A stretch of 7,536 nt of DNA from Prevotellaceae bacterium (GTDB lineage Bacteria; Bacteroidota; Bacteroidia; Bacteroidales; UBA932). Of this stretch, positions 4,836 through 7,536 are shown one piece after another; the stretch's first letter is position 1; every line of letters starts with the position of its first letter. The notes below the pieces were generated by a model. The model did not search any database, had not been told where the DNA came from, and was given only the letters and a program-made list of their open reading frames with translations. The position numbers were made by a program, and so were the translations under genes. The stretch is from NCBI GenBank assembly GCA_031259645.1, contig JAIRLC010000044.1, positions 1 through 7,536 on the forward strand, given 5' to 3'.

Positions 4836-5534
4836 ATGCACAAACTGGGAAAATACAAGGAAACCGACAGCATGGGCGACTTGATTACGGAACATTACAG
4901 GATGCTTTTATTGGTTAGCCGTTTTGGAATTGCACTCGGATTCGGGGATAAAAACATAGGCGAAGTATGTCGCGAAAGCGGCGTGGACGTGACCACGTTT
5001 CTCGCCATTGTGAATATGCTGTTTGACGAGGACGATACCCGCAATGACGTGTCGGAAAATATTTCTATCGAGTCGTTACTCTCATACTTGCACAATACGC
5101 ATGATTATTTTCTTAACTTCCGGCTTCCGGCTATCAGGGCCAAACTCTATGAGGCAATAGGCGGGGAGCAGGGAAATCTTTCGCATGCCATCATGAATTA
5201 TTTCGACGAATATGTGGCCGAAGTGCAGAAACACATGATGTATGAAGAAAAAACCGTATTCCCTTACGTACAGTCATTGCTTGACGGCAAAAAGAAAATT
5301 GATTATAATATTGACGTGTTTTCGCGGCAACATGACCGGATAGAAGCGCGCCTTACGGAATTTAAGCAAATCATCATAAAATATTATCCGGTGAAAAGCA
5401 CCAATGAACTTAACAACGTCTTGAATGACATTTTCAACTGTGAACGCGACCTCGCGTTGCATAATGCCATTGAAGACCGCCTGTTCGTGCCTTCAATCAT
5501 GGCGTTGGAAAAGAAAAAAGATTTACACGCATGA
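4836..5534 (+). CDS. Hemerythrin-like di-iron protein of the RIC/YtfE/ScdA type
   Basis: This 232-residue soluble protein, close to the usual RIC length, carries a hemerythrin four-helix bundle. The iron ligands expected for RIC proteins are present in order: His in HNTHDY (H86, H89); HMMYEE (H133, E137); RQHDRIE (H166); and ALHNAIEDRLFVP (H209, E213). Residues about 28-62 (RFGIALGFGDKNIGEVCRESG and onward) resemble the small N-terminal ScdA domain, but its usual Cys pair is replaced and only C45 remains. RIC proteins are cytosolic and help restore iron-sulfur clusters damaged by NO or peroxide; related hemerythrins sense oxygen. ATG 4836 was chosen over the TTG at 4812, which lies in a promoter box; ATG 4872 is a possible shorter start. 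Its TGA overlaps the ATG of the LuxR gene, so the two are translationally coupled and likely act together. Confidence 0.85.
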   Translation: MHKLGKYKETDSMGDLITEHYRMLLLVSRFGIALGFGDKNIGEVCRESGVDVTTFLAIVNMLFDEDDTRNDVSENISIESLLSYLHNTHDYFLNFRLPAIRAKLYEAIGGEQGNLSHAIMNYFDEYVAEVQKHMMYEEKTVFPYVQSLLDGKKKIDYNIDVFSRQHDRIEARLTEFKQIIIKYYPVKSTNELNNVLNDIFNCERDLALHNAIEDRLFVPSIMALEKKKDLHA

Positions 5535-6145
5535 GCGCTCCGGTAAAAATAACATTGGCCGAACCTTCGGTGATTATTCGCAATGGGATGTTGTCGATAT
5601 TGAGACGGCTGAGCACGTTGCATGTGGAGGTTTTTGAAGTGAGCGATATGGAGCAGTTGAAAAATTCGTTAGGATGGCAGAAACCCGATGTGTTGATGGT
5701 CAACCCCTCATTCCTCGACGGTTTTTCCCTGCAACAAATCAAAAAAGAGGCGGGCAACGACCAACTGCGGTGCATTGCGCTGCAAAGCGCGCTGTCCGAT
5801 AACAGCACGCTGAAAGTTTATGACGAAGTCATCTCCATATACGACAGCGCCGACCAGATTAAAGAAAAACTCACAAAGATTATTCACGAACCGGAAGAAG
5901 ACCGGCGGCACGAATCGTTGAGCGGACGGGAGAAAGAAGTTATTGTGTGTGTGATTAAGGGCATGACGAATAAACAGATTGCCGATGAGTTGCGCCTTTC
6001 GGCACATACGGTGATTACACACCGCCGGAATATTTCTGCAAAATTACAAATCCACAGCACCGCCGGCCTTACCATTTACGCCATTGTAAACAAATTGGTG
6101 GAACTCGACGAGGTGAAAAACTTTGTGGCGGATACAGATAATTAA
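5531..6145 (+). CDS. LuxR-family regulator with a degenerate (pseudo-)receiver domain
   Basis: This 204-residue DNA-binding protein has an N-terminal receiver-like fold (about 5-118) and a C-terminal LuxR/NarL helix-turn-helix (about 129-192). The latter contains LSGREKEVIVCVIKGMTNKQ, the recognition-helix segment LSAHTVITHRRNISAKL (156-172), then IHSTAGLTIYAIVNKL. The receiver lacks the phosphorylation chemistry. The phosphoacceptor position reads DVLMVNPS, with Asn58 where Asp is required; the acidic pair is reduced to AEP (E11); and no conserved switch lysine is visible. Phosphate-independent control is therefore likely. The ATG overlaps the stop of the hemerythrin gene (ATGA, 4-nt overlap), which suggests fixed stoichiometry and a functional link. 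I infer that the di-iron protein, or a ligand, replaces phosphorylation as the signal. It ends shortly before the lipoprotein promoter, and no strong terminator is seen between. Confidence 0.85.
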   Translation: MSAPVKITLAEPSVIIRNGMLSILRRLSTLHVEVFEVSDMEQLKNSLGWQKPDVLMVNPSFLDGFSLQQIKKEAGNDQLRCIALQSALSDNSTLKVYDEVISIYDSADQIKEKLTKIIHEPEEDRRHESLSGREKEVIVCVIKGMTNKQIADELRLSAHTVITHRRNISAKLQIHSTAGLTIYAIVNKLVELDEVKNFVADTDN

Positions 6146-6156
6146 ATAAGTTTTTT

Positions 6157-6164
6157 TATATTTG
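6157..6164 (+). promoter_or_regulatory. Candidate -7 promoter box (TATATTTG) for the lipoprotein gene
   Basis: TATATTTG follows a run of seven T and lies 28 nt before ATG 6193, predicting a start near 6171 and a leader of about 22 nt. No -33 TTTG is found at the proper distance; a TTTG at 6122-6125 is about 10 nt too far away. The box suggests the lipoprotein is its own transcription unit and not the third gene of the hemerythrin-LuxR operon. Confidence 0.5.
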
Positions 6165-6192
6165 TAAATTATTAACAATAATTGAAATACCT

Positions 6193-7242
6193 ATGAAAAT
6201 ACAACATGGCTTTTTGGTGAGTTTTCTTCTTTCTTTAATGTTGATTTCGTCATGTGTTAAAGATAACGAAGATCAGAAATTTATTGAACCTCTTGTCGCG
6301 GATTTTAATTATGAAGACAAAATTGATCGGTATGAATTTACAAGTACTTCAACCGATGATAACTTGACTTATAGATGGGAAGTTGTAAATAGCACGCTTC
6401 CTATTGTATTTAGCGCAGCTAATGCTGTTACTTCTTACTTTCTATTGCCTGATATTTCGGAGCAAACCGCTGTTGATATTAAACATACAGTGGCAAATGG
6501 TGAAAGTTCGGGCACAATTACCAAAAGTGTTTCTTTACCTCCGCTAACATGGTATAGAAAATATAGTTTTGGAACGGCGTTAACGTCGGAACGTAGCAAT
6601 AATGTAAACTATGATTGGTATATAGATCAGGGATCTTCCGGAAACTATTCCAATATAAACTGCGGGCCAGCATGTGTTACAATGGCCATTAAATGGGCGA
6701 AATCAGATTTTACGGGAACTGCCGAAGAGGCAAGAGATCGTTATTTGCCTGAGCTCAATGGTTGGTGGTACACGAATAACATTATCGATTATCTAAATGA
6801 ATATGATATTCCTAATACTACTATTCCTTTGCCCAATGCGGATGCATTAATTGCGGAATTAGATAACGGAAATATTGTTATTTTATGCTTGGATATGTAC
6901 TATATTCGTTCTCAAGAATATGAACAATGGCCAGTTGATAAATTTTATCCTACCCGAAGTGCCGATTGGGGACATTTTATAGTAGTAAAAGGTTATAAAA
7001 TACTTGGCACTCGTGTTTTTCTGGAAGCATATGATCCGTATTCTTTAGGCCACAGATATGTCAAAAATAATGCGTTTTTGGGGCTTGACAGGCTATACAG
7101 GGCAGAAGACATTGTTCAGTCCACTGATATTTGGTGGAAATATGCAATTGTTATCGCTAAGCATGGCGCTGGTGGAGCTATAAATAAAGCGAGCATAAAT
7201 GCTGTTTCTCCTCAAAATATTCCGAACCAGAAAGGAAGATAA
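6193..7242 (+). CDS. Lipoprotein with PKD-like domain and C39-like cysteine peptidase domain, probably surface exposed
   Basis: This is a 349-residue protein. Residues 1-20 form a lipoprotein signal peptide ending in LISSC, with the lipidated Cys at 21. The next residues, VKDNED, resemble the Lys/acidic surface-export signal of Bacteroidota lipoproteins. Residues about 35-115 look like a PKD/Ig-type beta-sandwich (ADFNYE..., YRWEVVN). Residues about 135-325 match the papain-like Peptidase_C39_2 type: Gln146 (IDQG), nucleophile Cys157 in NINCGPACVTMA, His261 in WGHFIVVKGY, and Asp281 in EAYDPYS. The catalytic set looks intact, so a thiol protease or peptidase acting outside the cell is likely; the target is unknown. 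Base composition is low in G/C (23/60 and 18/60 in two sampled lines against 33/60 in the permease), which suggests different ancestry. It is flanked by its own promoter box and a terminator-like hairpin. Confidence 0.8.
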   Translation: MKIQHGFLVSFLLSLMLISSCVKDNEDQKFIEPLVADFNYEDKIDRYEFTSTSTDDNLTYRWEVVNSTLPIVFSAANAVTSYFLLPDISEQTAVDIKHTVANGESSGTITKSVSLPPLTWYRKYSFGTALTSERSNNVNYDWYIDQGSSGNYSNINCGPACVTMAIKWAKSDFTGTAEEARDRYLPELNGWWYTNNIIDYLNEYDIPNTTIPLPNADALIAELDNGNIVILCLDMYYIRSQEYEQWPVDKFYPTRSADWGHFIVVKGYKILGTRVFLEAYDPYSLGHRYVKNNAFLGLDRLYRAEDIVQSTDIWWKYAIVIAKHGAGGAINKASINAVSPQNIPNQKGR

Positions 7243-7274
7243 AAATGTAGCGAAAATTATTTGTTACATTTTTC
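7241..7274 (+). terminator. AT-rich hairpin with T-run ending the lipoprotein gene
   Basis: AAAAATGTA (7241-7249) is the exact reverse complement of TACATTTTT (7265-7273). Pairing continues inward, with two G-U pairs, to a 5-nt loop at 7255-7259, giving a stem of about 14 bp that starts inside the stop codon (TAA 7240-7242). The T-run forms the lower 3' arm, so it is an A/T-type terminator that could also work on the opposite strand. A second, weaker inverted repeat (AAATCTG 7294-7300 / CAGATTT 7311-7317) follows. Confidence 0.55.
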
Positions 7275-7329
7275 TTAATTTATTAAACTGTTGAAATCTG
7301 TTGGTCTTAGCAGATTTGTTGAGGTTGTT

Positions 7330-7361
7330 TTTGTATTTGTTTTATATTTTTAGTATTTTTG
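7330..7361 (+). promoter_or_regulatory. Complete Bacteroidota-type promoter for the KamA-like gene
   Basis: TTTG at 7330-7333 is the -33 element and TATTTTTG at 7354-7361 is the -7 box, separated by 20 nt, which fits the Bacteroidota primary-sigma consensus. The predicted start is near 7368, leaving a leader of about 44 nt before ATG 7412. This is the only promoter in the window with both elements well placed. Confidence 0.65.
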
Positions 7362-7411
7362 TTGTGCTCGGATTGACTTTATAATCCGTGAAACTTAAAA
7401 ATTAACTGATC

Positions 7412-7536
7412 ATGAAACAGTACCACGCATACGCGCTACACAACTTCCGCACAATTCCTCAAATTGCTTCACTACCGGAAGACATGATTAGGGATATTGA
7501 AACGGTGGGAAAAGTATTGCCGTTCAAAACGAATAA
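7412..7536 (+). CDS. KamA-family radical SAM protein (lysine 2,3-aminomutase-like), N-terminal fragment
   Basis: Only the first 41 codons are in the window; the frame is open to the last base. The N-terminus MKQYHAYALHNFRTIPQIAS followed by IETVGKVLPFKTN is the pattern I know from large Bacteroidota KamA-family proteins (roughly 'YKAY.L.NF..IPQ ... IEVVG.VLPFKTNNYV'). Those are PLP- and SAM-dependent radical enzymes related to lysine 2,3-aminomutase. The radical SAM cysteine motif would lie beyond the window, so the assignment rests on this short segment alone and the substrate cannot be stated. There is no Shine-Dalgarno sequence, but a well-formed promoter lies upstream. Codon use returns to the more G/C-rich style of the other housekeeping-type genes. 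Confidence 0.62.
   Translation, partial: MKQYHAYALHNFRTIPQIASLPEDMIRDIETVGKVLPFKTN

Noticed and set aside
6146..6164. T7 run after the LuxR gene as an intrinsic terminator
   Set aside because: No stable stem precedes the T-run, and the sequence is better explained as the AT-rich region around the lipoprotein -7 box.

Overview
The window looks like chromosomal DNA from a member of the Bacteroidota, most likely the order Bacteroidales. Three things point that way. (i) Seven short sites matching the Bacteroidota sigma -7 box TAnnTTTG sit 10-130 nt upstream of gene starts, on the correct strand. (ii) Shine-Dalgarno sequences are almost absent. (iii) The protein families have a typical Bacteroidales form: about 780-aa tandem FtsX/MacB-type permeases, a ParE toxin ending in a FDNRQNP-type strand, a lipoprotein with an acidic surface-export-like signal after its cysteine, and a KamA-type N-terminus. 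No rRNA, tRNA, insertion sequence, integrase or CRISPR array is visible.

Layout. 1-138 is the 3' end of an FtsX-family permease. 253-2601 is a complete paralogous permease. The spacer between them (140-252) is built almost entirely of 7-nt units. 2742-3341 encodes a small exported nitroreductase-like flavoprotein. It converges with a minus-strand group: a HAD-superfamily phosphatase/mutase (4579-3941), then a ParE-type toxin-antitoxin pair (antitoxin 3879-3640, toxin 3662-3357, overlapping by 23 nt).

The 4595-4835 spacer is the main regulatory region. It has a -7 box for the HAD gene on the minus strand. On the plus strand it has a 10-nt direct repeat, a -7 box, a strong GAAA-tetraloop terminator hairpin about 75 nt downstream of the expected start site, and then a second -7 box just before the next gene. 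This arrangement suggests either a short non-coding RNA or an attenuated leader.

That spacer leads into a two-gene unit whose stop and start codons overlap (ATGA). The first gene (4836-5534) is a hemerythrin-like di-iron protein of the RIC/YtfE/ScdA type. The second (5531-6145) is a LuxR-type regulator whose receiver domain lacks the phosphoacceptor aspartate. I infer that the di-iron protein and the pseudo-receiver regulator form a one-operon sensor/repair pair for oxygen, NO or iron-sulfur damage. This is the most interesting system in the window.

6193-7242 is an AT-rich gene for a lipoprotein with a PKD-like domain followed by a C39-like cysteine peptidase domain, probably surface exposed. 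It ends in an AT-rich hairpin with a T-run. The window closes with the first 41 codons of a KamA-family (lysine 2,3-aminomutase-like) radical SAM protein, preceded by the best-formed promoter in the window (TTTG, 20 nt, TATTTTTG).
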